From NCBI RefSeq assembly GCF_002127325.2, contig NC_035433.2, forward strand, positions 126,715,695 to 126,779,694: DNA of 64,000 nt. The letters are read 5' to 3'. This document shows positions 8,901 to 19,100 of this stretch, one piece after another. Every line of letters starts with the position of its first letter. The stretch's first letter is position 1. The stretch comes from Helianthus annuus (lineage: Eukaryota; Streptophyta; Magnoliopsida; Asterales; Asteraceae). Under the pieces are notes generated by a model. It saw nothing but the letters and a program-made list of their open reading frames with translations, was not told the origin of the DNA and did no database searches. The position numbers and the translations under genes were made by a program.

Positions 8901-9941
8901 GGACGAACTGATAAGTTTTTGGGAAACAAAGGTAACAAAGTCACTGTCACTCAATGTGAACCAGTTCCACGTGAACAAATTAGAAAACAACATGGGAACC
9001 AAAAACTGCCAGTTGAGCGAAAACAACAAGTGAATTCTGGAAAAGGCAAGAGCCAGGTACAAGAAAAGAGGGCTCAGAACAAGAATGTTCAAGCACCAAA
9101 AGCTCAGTCGCCTAAGACTGAACAACCAAGGGTTCAACAACCTAAAGTTGAACAGTCTAAGGCTCCACAACCTAAGGTTGCACAACCTAAAGTTCCACAA
9201 TCTAAGGTTGAGCAACCTAAGGTTCAAAAGGTGCAAAACAGGAAAGCCCCTGTTAAGAAACAAAAACCGATAGTGAAGTTTGTTGAATCAACGGGTACGG
9301 ACAAACTTGAAACATTTCAAAACAAATCTAACAATGAATTTGTAAAACAAGTTAGAATTTTGAAACGAAATGAGCAAAACAATTATACCCAACACACAAA
9401 CGGATGTGACTTAGGTCCAAGCACATCTAGATCACAAACTTCAGTATCTGGTTCTTCGTCTGGTCATCAACACGTTTCTCCGAGGTTTGTAGAGCGGAGA
9501 ATGTGTTTTGAATGTGGAACAATTGGGCACATTGTAAGATACTGCCCATACTTGCAAAAATTGAAAGGAAAAACAAGTGCTCCTCAAGAAACCAATTACC
9601 AAAAACAATCGGTTTCCCCGAAACAAGACCCACGTGTCTTGAAAGAAAGGGAAAAGAAAGAAAAACAAAAGAACAAAAAGGTAATTGAGAAGGCCTTAAA
9701 ATCGGAGGTCAAGAATGAGAAACCTGTTCAAGCTAAACCTACAAATGCAAAACCAGTAAATACAAAATCAATTAATTCAAATACTGGTAAACAAAAACAA
9801 GCTTGGAAACAAAAACAGGTAATTAAGTCAGGGGGAGCACCAGAAATTTTATTTCCTAATCATCAAGTGATTGAGATCACTTTCCTTGATGATCAAGGAC
9901 GACCCAAGTCAACAAAGGCTTGGGTCCCCCTCTCAAACTGA
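5931..9941 (+). CDS. gag: Gag polyprotein of the SIRE-type element
   Basis: A 1336-aa structural protein that should assemble the virus-like particle and bind the element RNA. Residues about 80-250 match the Copia gag-polypeptide (UBN2-like) fold: DWGWWKERLRTYVQGQ, later a KIKQELLKKEF segment. A poly-Gln run lies near residue 347. The first CCHC zinc knuckle is CFNCGEKGHFKREC (499-512). Residues about 690-840 look coiled-coil and acidic. A PKVxQ-type repeat occupies about 1060-1105. A second zinc knuckle CFECGTIGHIVRYC lies at 1192-1205, followed by a Lys-rich tail. Most Copia gags are 250-400 aa with one knuckle, so both the size and the second knuckle are unusual, although long gags are known for SIRE. 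The start ATG follows an A-rich leader. The stop TGA (9939-9941) overlaps an ATG. Confidence 0.92.
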   Translation: MGTNGQWDPSAWTTTTLTPQSSSTQSSTTQSAPEFNKTAWMQAIAPTQAAMITANQWALVTNQSNSIQAMMQNDSETGTSTKPPKLNHINDWGWWKERLRTYVQGQGQDLWMCFFTSFENELEVAGSNPETYSTLSDEDKKKFELEKKAFMILTQALHRDIYHQFVYCTTTKSLWDMLTLRCEGNAQSRKIKQELLKKEFEGFTCMENEGLSELSTRYHHLLSEMFAFKVSATPQDMVRRFADALPAKWSSYLEILKENGVLDTITIYELIQKLENKDVEEKLKAKRTTTPQNPEMYFGIAGGITGEKPASQHAKLQTAFISNTGPPTANQFDPSAYTMMYSRPDSSSQQQQQQQQQTAQQFTPPPFLDPNRAQQQQPQQQGFYGSSSSFQATSNPNTVRLDTSNFSKVSVEIAKEHMEMLNTLVSAYCGLVAGQIGNINLTNEDYQQVDKEEFEMMDIKWALASAIRRAKEFMERTGRTSLESNNNTKYGFDKNAVTCFNCGEKGHFKRECQKPPKQGNQNPFRNQRQPQQQQNNSDRQLVPVGGNTSGSSNSNPHRGLVVQADEICNWSVQLGEGGNGGNGGTACYAKVVEKVEEPVSAGESSEDEDSSGYSGSVDGESLDTGDISSEALDLEVDELLADAEALCKRKSILCQKAAVTSEKLSQFFSEDGSFSFLTAFMAHVEGQTSQVCDSKPDSVSAVVECAKCLEYAEKESLFEITQKHNQELIVDLAKASEANFFLTKNEKEFKETIKSLKHDVSELQKAVLRKQHANNNLIDTIEKQMVELATARCECDAIKQKLDSYSNSRFVLDHIISVQKKKGDAKCIGYKKCPPSMSHNYSKLPDDEDMPRFEPTVPLARDDFAAGLGFKTGTSSSEQSASENVENSSCEKEQSPPIIEDADSSDDESEEIVKPQSNSVTPDIPIENHILCDPPVKPSKAETPKAMKPSVPSSEMNNLLYTLKGDSKIYSDRDFPIKNVNQDLIEKIFEGRTDKFLGNKGNKVTVTQCEPVPREQIRKQHGNQKLPVERKQQVNSGKGKSQVQEKRAQNKNVQAPKAQSPKTEQPRVQQPKVEQSKAPQPKVAQPKVPQSKVEQPKVQKVQNRKAPVKKQKPIVKFVESTGTDKLETFQNKSNNEFVKQVRILKRNEQNNYTQHTNGCDLGPSTSRSQTSVSGSSSGHQHVSPRFVERRMCFECGTIGHIVRYCPYLQKLKGKTSAPQETNYQKQSVSPKQDPRVLKEREKKEKQKNKKVIEKALKSEVKNEKPVQAKPTNAKPVNTKSINSNTGKQKQAWKQKQVIKSGGAPEILFPNHQVIEITFLDDQGRPKSTKAWVPLSN

Positions 9942-9949
9942 TGTGTTAA

Positions 9950-12682
9950 TTGCATGTGCAGGCGGCTCCAGGAGGAACTATTAATAGTCATTGGATTGTT
10001 GATAGTGGGGCTTCCAGGCACATGACTGGCGACTATCGTCTTCTTTTCGATGTGCGAAGTATAAGAGGAGGATATGTTGCGTTTGCGGGAGATAAGGGAG
10101 GTTATATCACCGGCGAGGGAATGATCTCTAATGGGATTGTGAGTTTCGACAAGATCAATTATGTGAAGCAATTGGATCACAATCTCTTGAGTGTTTCTCA
10201 AATCTGCGACAAGAAGTTCACTGTGCATTTTGATGATGCCGGTTGTTATGTGCTGAAGCCAGGTTTCAAGATCCCCCCAGAATGGATTCTCTTATCAGCT
10301 CCAAGGGTGAATGATTTGTATGTCCTTGATATGAGCCAAGCAGTAACGAATTCCAAACAAGTTACTTGCTTTGTTTCAAAAGCCACTGAAAAGGAGACAA
10401 TCTCTTGGCACAGACGAATGGGTCATATTCACCTCAGAAAAATGAATCACCTTGTCAAAAACAACTTGGTGAGAGGTGTCAATGTGAAACACTTTCAACT
10501 TCAAGATGTCTGTGTGCCGTGTCAAAAGGGAAAGCAGACCAAGAAATCTCATCCATTGAAGAAGGTTAACACTGTCAACATGCCACTCGAGCGTTTGCAT
10601 ATGGATCTTTTCGGCCCTGTCAAACACAAGAGTGTGCACGGAGAAGTTTTCTGCTTGGTAGTTACTGATGACTACTCAAGATTTTCATGGGTTGACTTCA
10701 TGGTCCACAAGAGCGAGACTCCAGAAATTCTGAAGAATTTGATCACCCTGTTGGAAAATCTGTATATTCTAAAGGTGAGGCGAATTCGAAGCGACAACGG
10801 TACCGAGTTCAAAAACAGGGTTATGGATGAGTTTTGCACTGCAAAAGGAATCCTTCATGAATACAGCTCTCGGTACACGCCACAACAAAATGGAGTCGCT
10901 GAAAGAAAGAACAGAACCTTAATAGAGACTGCAAGAACCATGTTGGTTGAGTCTCAGCTTCCAGTTCGATTCTGGACTGAAGCTGTTGCCTCGGCTTGCT
11001 ACACGTTAAACAGGGTTCTCACAGTGAAAAGACATGGAAAAACGTGCTTCGAACTCCTACACAAGAAGACTCCTGACTTGGAATATCTAGAACCTTTTGG
11101 TGCACCATGTACCATGATTGAGCCTGATGGGAAGTTTGGTGCCAAAGCTATCGAAGGTTATTTCCTTGGGTATGCTACTCCTAATCTGCGAGTATGGAAC
11201 CTGACTACCAAAAGGATTGAAGAATGGGGTGAAGTAAGAGTCCAAAGATATTCTAATCCTCCGAAGCCTTCTGGTGAACCATGGATGTTCGATTATGATG
11301 GTCTTTTCGACTCATTCAATCTGCCTACATTTGATGATGATAATGCAATTGCTCAAATGTTGTCTGAAAGCGAGAATGCGACTGGCTCTCAGTTAGCTCA
11401 TCCAATCATTGTTGACTCACAAGCGTCTTCTTCTGTCAACAATCTCGTTTCAAATGAGGTGTTTAATGATGATGTCGATTACAATTTGTCATCGGAAGAT
11501 GAGGAGTATGTTGATGCAAATGATGATGAAGCACTGCGTCCGGTTCAAGGTACTTCAGAAGCAACGGATCCAGTGTCTGCGCCAATTATCCAAGAAGAAA
11601 ATGCATCATCTTCTACAACTCACCAGCTTCAGAATGATATCGGGAATTTAAATATCACTAACTTGAGGTCAAATGTTGAAGTTCCTCAAGTTACTGAAAC
11701 CCGAATTCATAACATTCATCCTCAGCAGAATATAATAGGTGATGTTCTCAGTGGTGTAAGGACAAGAAATCAAATCAGAAACAACGAAAATGCTGGCTTG
11801 TATGCTGAGATACGAGAATCGGGACAACAGAATCAATGGTCCTTTGCCTGCTACGTTAGCCAAGAAGAACCTAAATCTTGGAAAGAGGCATTGAAGGATG
11901 ATTCCTGGGTGGAGGCAATGCAAGAAGAACTTCAGCAGTTTGAGAAATTGGGCGTATGGAAATTGGTTGATAGGCCCGATAACTACAAAAAGATCGGAAC
12001 TCGCTGGGTGTTCAAGTGCAAAAAGGACGACCGTGGGATTGTTGTCCGAAACAAAGCAAGGTTGGTTGTCCAAGGCTTTAGTCAGATTGAAGGCATTGAC
12101 TACAATGAAGTGTATGCTCCTGTTGCTCGTCTGGAGGCTATTAGAATCTTTCTAGCCTATGCATCTTTCAAGAAATTTAAGGTGTACCAGATGGATGTCA
12201 AAAGTGCTTTTCTACACGGAGTAGTCGAGGAGGAAGTATATGTCGAGCAACCACCGGGGTTTGAAGATCCATTACATCCTGACAGGGTTTTACTTCTAAA
12301 CAAGGCGTTATATGGTCTTCATCAAGCACCTCGGGCTTGGTATGAAACGTTGTCTACCTATCTGCTCAGCAATGGTTTTAGACGGGGTTTGATCGACTGT
12401 ACCCTCTTCATCAAAGAGAATGGTGAAGATCTTCTGTTGGTACAAGTGTATGTCGACGACATTATCTTTGGTTCTACCGATGATAAGTTGTGTAAAGAAT
12501 TTGAAAAGGTGATGCAAGATCGATTCGAGATGAGTGCGATGGGTGAAATGACGTTTTTCTTGGGTTTGCAAGTAAATCAATCCGAATCTGGAATTTTTAT
12601 TCATCAAACCAAGTACGTCGGGGACATCTTGAGCCGGTTCCAGATGTCCGATTCGAAGCCAATTTCTACTCCTCTTCCTTAG
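9950..12682 (+). CDS. pol: Pol polyprotein of the SIRE-type element: protease, integrase, reverse transcriptase
   Basis: Open frame of about 910 codons in a different frame from gag. Domains in order: aspartic protease ([14 protein letters not shown] near residue 20), integrase zinc-binding region ([16 protein letters not shown] ... CVPCQKGKQ), integrase core with D, D and E in [15 protein letters not shown] and GVAERKN, and reverse transcriptase with [12 protein letters not shown] and YVDD (near 12450). The frame opens after a TAA at 9947-9949, so translation cannot come from simple frameshifting at the gag stop. The frame ends at TAG (12680-12682) inside the RT-RNase H connection; the rest of pol continues in the same frame, so this copy would make a shortened product unless the stop is read through. 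Confidence 0.9.
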   Translation: MHVQAAPGGTINSHWIVDSGASRHMTGDYRLLFDVRSIRGGYVAFAGDKGGYITGEGMISNGIVSFDKINYVKQLDHNLLSVSQICDKKFTVHFDDAGCYVLKPGFKIPPEWILLSAPRVNDLYVLDMSQAVTNSKQVTCFVSKATEKETISWHRRMGHIHLRKMNHLVKNNLVRGVNVKHFQLQDVCVPCQKGKQTKKSHPLKKVNTVNMPLERLHMDLFGPVKHKSVHGEVFCLVVTDDYSRFSWVDFMVHKSETPEILKNLITLLENLYILKVRRIRSDNGTEFKNRVMDEFCTAKGILHEYSSRYTPQQNGVAERKNRTLIETARTMLVESQLPVRFWTEAVASACYTLNRVLTVKRHGKTCFELLHKKTPDLEYLEPFGAPCTMIEPDGKFGAKAIEGYFLGYATPNLRVWNLTTKRIEEWGEVRVQRYSNPPKPSGEPWMFDYDGLFDSFNLPTFDDDNAIAQMLSESENATGSQLAHPIIVDSQASSSVNNLVSNEVFNDDVDYNLSSEDEEYVDANDDEALRPVQGTSEATDPVSAPIIQEENASSSTTHQLQNDIGNLNITNLRSNVEVPQVTETRIHNIHPQQNIIGDVLSGVRTRNQIRNNENAGLYAEIRESGQQNQWSFACYVSQEEPKSWKEALKDDSWVEAMQEELQQFEKLGVWKLVDRPDNYKKIGTRWVFKCKKDDRGIVVRNKARLVVQGFSQIEGIDYNEVYAPVARLEAIRIFLAYASFKKFKVYQMDVKSAFLHGVVEEEVYVEQPPGFEDPLHPDRVLLLNKALYGLHQAPRAWYETLSTYLLSNGFRRGLIDCTLFIKENGEDLLLVQVYVDDIIFGSTDDKLCKEFEKVMQDRFEMSAMGEMTFFLGLQVNQSESGIFIHQTKYVGDILSRFQMSDSKPISTPLP

Positions 12683-13396
12683 AATCATGGAATTACTCCG
12701 GATGACGAAGGAGATGCTGTGGATTCTTCGCTCTATCGTGCTATGATTGGATCTTTAATGTATCTCACCGCATCAAGACCCGACATTATGTATCCAACTT
12801 GTCTTCTCGCTAGGTATCAAGCGAATCCGAAGGTCTCTCACTATGCTGCTGTCAAAAGGATCTTTCGTTATCTGAAGACTTACCCTGACACCGGGTTATG
12901 GTATCCTAAGGATGATAACTTCGATCTTAAAGCTTTCAGTGATTCTGATTTCGGCGGCTGCAAGAAAGATGGAAAATCAACTACAGCAGGATGTCAGTTC
13001 TTAGGCAATCGCCTAGTCACTTGGCAATGCAAGAAGCAGACATGTGTGGCTACGTCTACATGTGAAGCAGAATACATTGCTGCGTCTAGTTGCTGCTCCC
13101 AGGTTCTATGGATCCAACAACAGATGCGGGACTACGGTTTTGAATTCCTAACTACTCCTATTTATGTTGATAATGAGGCTGCCTTACAGATCACTAGAAA
13201 TCCTGTACAGCACTCGAAAACGAAGCACATCGATATTAAATATCACTTCATACGTGATTGCTTTGAAAAGAGACTTATCGATGTGGTTCATATTCATACC
13301 GACCACCAACGTGCCGACCTTTTTACCAAAGCATTTGATAAATCAAGATTTGATTATTTACTTTTGGTAAACGGCATTAAGGTGAAGCAAGAGTAA
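12683..13396 (+). pseudogene. pol: RNase H part of SIRE-type pol, behind an in-frame stop
   Basis: Continues the pol frame without any frameshift after the TAG at 12680. It carries the linker SLYRAMIGSLMYLTASRPDI, then RNase H with DSDFGGC, CEAEYIA, the DNEAAL box and ADLFTKAF near the end. It stops at TAA 13394-13396. All recognisable RNase H residues are present. It is called a pseudogene only because it cannot be reached without passing the stop. Confidence 0.85.
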
Positions 13397-16155
13397 CCGA
13401 CATCAGGAAATCGTTTTTGTAAATATTTTTCTAAAAACCAAAAATCCAAAAATATTTTTCATTTTCTTTATTTTTGAATTTTAGGGGGAGAAAGTTTCAA
13501 GAAAAATACAAAAACATTGAAAAACCACAAAAATACAAAAATATGTCTTTAATTTATTTACTTTCTGCATTTAAGGGGGAGAAAATTCAGAAAAACACAA
13601 AAACAATAAAAAAACAAAATGAGTTTCTTGGCAATATAAGAGAAAGTGATATTACATCAGAGGTCGGTTGAAACATGTTTCCAAAAATCAAAAGAAAAAG
13701 AAAATGATAAGTAGCTCTACTAATGATGTACCGGTAGACTCACGATCATTTTAAAGTATGCAGGAGATATAAACATAACAGACTGAAAACCGCGTGGGAA
13801 CCGTTCATTGGCATATGGTCTTGGTACCGAAATTTCGTTTGATAGATTGCCGAGGTTCTGAGATATTCGGGGTTTATGCTATTTATCATCTGGGTATCAT
13901 GGTTGTTTCTATAAAAGACAAAGTCTAAGTTCTTCCATGATACCATACATACGTGTACATATCTCATACTGCATTCGACCTCAATAAGTGATCAACAATC
14001 ACATGTCCAAATCAAATAAGTGATAAAATATCACATTTATCCGGGAGTCAAGTTCGTCTCTCTGCTGTACGGAAGTACTGACCTGTTCACGGACTTGCTC
14101 CTGTGCCCTCATGCATCGAAAATCAAGTTCCTCATCAATAAGTGATTCTATCACATAGGGCTTGTTTTCAAACTCAAATAAGTGACTTGTTCACATTGTA
14201 TATATATACGTCAAAAACGGATGATAAACGGTATACTCCCCAGTATGATGAATTCTCGTGCATACCTTGATACGGGAATGTGTCGTGAGTGGATGAACAC
14301 CGGTCGGTAAGTATAAATCATACCTTAAACGTATCTCATTGTATTATGATTACACCTGATCGTTGAGTTTAAGTGGACAACAATATCGGTAATTGTGGTA
14401 GAATACTTATCCGCTTCTGTAAAAGAATTTTAAAAGGAAGTGTGTTTTGACAAAAGACCGCAAGCTGATATGATTCTCTTCGCCAGAAACTCGCAAAAAT
14501 ATTGTTGTGTTTGTATATATTTATTTACTGCTTTATTTTTAAACAGTTTTTGTCATTTGGTGCATATCAGCACGACATTAGCGGTGATGTCGTTTGATAA
14601 CATTCAAAGGATTTTAAAATTGTTACCTTTTATTTTATCAAACCACAAAATCCAAAAAGATTTTCAATTTAACATTATTTTTGATTAACTGATGTTGGTG
14701 CTCGAACCGATACCTGACAAGCCGAGATACTTCATAAAATTAACCTTGCTGAACTTCATAATGGACAACTTTTCAAAATGGTCTTTCATGAAAAACCTCA
14801 AAATTTGAAAGGTGGAAATTGAAATTTCCCTAAAAATCCAAGTGTTGGTGGGAAATCTGATCCTTCGAGGAAGCAATGGCCCTCGAAAGATCAGATGGTC
14901 AAAGAAAGTCAATGAAAGTCAACAGCTTCAGTCGAAAGATACCTGGTCAACGAAGGATTTGACCAATTGATCCTTCGAGTTTGACCAGACCCTTTGAAAG
15001 ATGATGTAATTCGAAGGATATCTTTCGAAGGATCCAAAAATATCTGGCATCCTTCGATCCAGATCCTTCAAATATCTGGATCCTTCGAACCATATATGGA
15101 TCTTTCGAACAAAAAGTAATCCTTCGAGAAAACTGTTCATCTTTCGAACGGTTTGAGTTCTTCGAGGCGGTTCGACTTTCGAGGTGGAGTATAAAAAGGT
15201 GTCTTCTTCATCATTGTCATTATCAGTTTTTCAAAAACCCTCAAAATCCTCTCGAAACTCTGCCAAAAATTTCAAAATCACTTGTTCGTTCATCAGGATT
15301 TGATAACATTATCTTGGTAGGATGTTTATGCTCTAATCTATTAACAAACATCAAAACAAAACTTCATAAACATATCATTGATCATGATTCATTCTTTAAT
15401 GTTCTTGTTTTATTCATGTAAGATTTTGAATGTCTAGGTTATGAGTCAGTGATGTTGTGATTATGTGATGCTACTGTATCTGTTTGTGGATGTTATGTTG
15501 TTTAGATTGAACATTGTCGACTGAATGTTTGGGTTGATTAAAACAGGGGTTGTTTGGGTTTTTGATAAGGTTAAATGTTTGGGTGTGTTCATGATTCGGT
15601 TTGGGGTTAAAATATTGATGTTATGAAATGGATTGAAATGTTGTTTATGTTTGATATAAAAACACACTTGAATCCAGTTTAAACATTCACCGGAAAAACT
15701 TGAAACCCCACCGGAAATACGCCGATGAACAGTGCCGGAAGAAGGATGATGATGATGAGTCATCACCTCGATAGATGTGTTGAACAACATCCTTCGAGGT
15801 GAGTCTCGAAAGATATTAGATATCTCGAAACAGGTTAGACATCTCGAAGGATCATCCTTCGATTGATCAATCCTTCGAAGGATCAAGACATCTTTCAAAT
15901 TCTTGATCTTCCGAAAGATGATCTTTCGATAAGGCTGTATCCTTCAAGAAAAGTGACATCTTTCGAGCCTGTTTAACATCTTTCGAGCAGATTATCATCC
16001 TTCGTGCCACATTTCATCCTTCGATGGATACAGTGTATCCTTCGATAGTTTCAACACTTAGGAAATTTTCAAGAAATTGAAAATTTTTCTAAGTATGAAA
16101 CTCAATGTTGACTGTTTGACCTGTTCTTATTACGTGTCGTTTTTGATGCACAGAG
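13397..16155 (+). other. Non-coding block between pol and the third ORF of the SIRE-type element
   Basis: No ORF of substance. It begins with two polypurine-tract-like sequences (TTTAGGGGGAGAAA at about 13480 and TTTAAGGGGGAGAAAA at about 13570). Four small hairpins AATAAGTGA(T/C)...(A/T)TCACAT follow at 13983-14196. Two dense CTTCGA-type arrays lie at about 14860-15180 and 15780-16050. Just before the next ORF the sequence TTTTTGATGCACAG ends at 16151 and looks like a 3' splice site. Confidence 0.7.
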
Positions 16156-19100
16156 ATGGCACCAAAGGTTAAAAAGGAGCGGGCAAAGCCAACAAAGAAG
16201 GTGAAATCAGAGCTGGAAGCTATGTCTGAGCCTAGACATAACATGGTGGCGTATTTACAACCTGAAGGAAGTGTCAGTGCAGAGTTTGATGGAATCATGG
16301 AGTATCTACATCGGTCGCGAATCAACTACGCTATCACAACTCAGCATGTCGCCTATCAGTCATACATCAAGGCATTCTGGAATACAGCTGTAGTTGAAAC
16401 GGTGGATAATCAGGAAATAATCAGGGCAGTAGTCGCTGAAAAGCCCGTGGTCATTACTGAAAACTCTATCAGACAACGTTTGCAGCTTGGTGATAAATCT
16501 GAAGACCCAACGTCTATAGAGCTACAGTGTCAGCGAGGGTTATTGTTAAGGATTAAGTACAGCGAGAACGTTCTTACCAATCAAATCAACAAGAAGTTCC
16601 TACCGCTTCGATATAAGTTCCTTCTGCACATTCTCATTCATTGCCTAAGCAACAAGCGCTCTGGGTATGATTTGTCTCCTATTGACTTGACGGGATTGTT
16701 TACGGCGCTGATTCTGAACAAGCCGTTCAACATTTCTCGGTATATCTTCAATAATCTGAAGGAGAACACTCGGAGGCCACTTCCGTCAGATACACAGCGA
16801 ACTAACACCAAGTTTTGGTTATACCCTCGGTTTCTACAAATGATGATAGATGATCAGATTCCTGATCTTGCTAAAGCTACGGCAGATGTGTTTCCTGTGA
16901 ATCCGATGAACGAACGCACACTGCTAATCGTCAAGTCTATGGGGGTTTACATGGGATCGGATCCGGATAGGAAACTGATCGGTCATCTTAATGCTCCTGA
17001 TTATGAGGCTCCGCAGAATCACAGATGGCGTCGTGAAGGAAGTGTTTCTGATAATGAAGAACCAGCTTTAATTGCTATGGCTGATGAACAACTCACAGCT
17101 AAACATGGAATCAAGGCAACTAGAAGGTCTGCTGGTAGTTCTGCTGCTGCAGCAAGTGCTGAAGTTGATATAAACGTTGCTGCTGAAGAGATTCAGGATG
17201 TGTCTATAGATCCTGGTGTTGGTGCTGGTGGTACTGGTGATGTAGCTGGTCAGTCTGCTTCTGTGGCGACTGACAAGGGTAAAGGCAAGATCGATGAGGC
17301 GAGGAACTTAATAGATGAAAGCAGTTCATCTTCTGAAGAGGAAGAAGGTCCTGATGGTGATGGTTCATCCTCTGATGATGATAATCCTCCTCCTCCAGGG
17401 TTGAAGAAAGTCTTTGACAAACGCGGGAATCCCCGGTTTGTAAAGATAAAGAAGACAGGTGATGATGAAGAATCCGACCATGATGAGGATTATACGCTCA
17501 CTTCTCCTGGATTTCTTAAGAAGAGGAAGGCAAAGAAGCAAACTATACGTGCATCGAAGAAGGCTGCTGTTGATTCTTCTATTCCAGTGTCAGTACAACC
17601 TTCTACTGAGCAAGAGCAACAGTTACCTCCAATTGGCGATCAGCTGACTGCTTCTGAGACGATGGATCTCATGTCTTCTCCGCCAAGGTCTTCTGGGACA
17701 CGCACGGTGTCTGTTGATCAACAGACACCTGCAACTCCTGCCTCAGGTACTCATCCTAGACCTCTTCTTGTTATTTCCGGTCCTACAGGAGCTACTGGTC
17801 AATCTGGGTCATCCGGACCAGAACCATCTCTACCGACACTGGCAGAAACTCTTTCTGGCCTAACTGATGCTGAAAAGATCCAATTCCTGATTGGACAAAT
17901 CAGTGAATTAGGTTCTATCGTTAGTCGGAACACCAGGATGATTGAAGAACATCGTGTACAAAGGGTGAAGGATGCAGAGGCTCACAATAAGCTGTGTTCT
18001 ATTGTAAATGCTCAAAGTATGAAGATCAAAGAACAAGCTGAGGAAATAGAAAAGTTAAAAGAGGCGAACAGGGCAAGAGATAGGGAGGTGGAGATTATGA
18101 AGAAGCATAGTACAAATTTGGAAACTTCAGCTAAAGCATTAAGGGAAATGGTTAGCAGTCGTGATGAAAGGCTAGTGAATGCTTTTAAGCCAATGCAGAC
18201 AAACTTCGGTAGGGTTCATAAACAGGTTGGTATATTATGGAAGGAAAGGGAAGAAAGGTGCAAAGCCCATGGGATAGTTCTTCCAAGACGTGAGGATGAT
18301 CAGGATGATGATACTGCAAATCCAGATCAAACAACAGCCTCAGGCTCCGGTGCAGCTGCATCCGGTGCTGCAGGCGGATCTGGCACTTCTCAAGAGACTC
18401 CGTCTGCTCCTCCTACAGCCTCTACTGGTCCAACTGAACAGACTGAAACATTGGAAATGTCTGTAGATCCTTCACAGATCAGCCTAGAACCAGAAACTTT
18501 TACTGAAGATCCTCCTGAATCCTCAAGTGCTCAAAAGTTTCATCCTATCACGGGTGAACTACTGGAAGAGGGAGAGTTTGTATCTGAGATGACAGATGAA
18601 CAGATATCAAGGTTGACTGAGTTGGATGACGTTGCTGAATGCTTGATTGATGCCACTCCACTGGTACAGGATCAGACTGATTTCTCCTCAATTGATGAAA
18701 TCTTCATCAGTTCTGATCCTGAACGTCCTGTATATGTTCGAGAGGACGATGCTAAAATGAATGCTCTGGATGATAACTTTGTTGCTGAAAAGACCGCAGA
18801 GTTTGAAAATCTGTCTTCTGATTCGCCTTCAGCTCAGGAAAGCCGTGAGAGAACTATTAATGAATGGCGAGCGGATTTCCTTGCTAGGAATCCTCCTCCG
18901 CTTGCCCCATTGGAACAGGCTAACTACATGTTGTTGGAGAAAAATCAAGCTAGGGGTCGCATCATCAGCTGGATGTTTGTGAAAGATTTACATTGCATGG
19001 TTGTGAAGAGAGAATCTGGTCTTCAATACTTCAGGACTCTCCTTAGTATTCTCACACTTCCATACTATGATGTGGCAGTGTTGGCGCAGCTTGATGTGAT

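Noticed and set aside
9953..9964. Programmed -1 or +1 frameshift for SIRE pol expression
   Set aside because: The pol frame has a TAA (9947) downstream of the gag stop (9939), so the frames do not overlap and a simple shift cannot reach pol.
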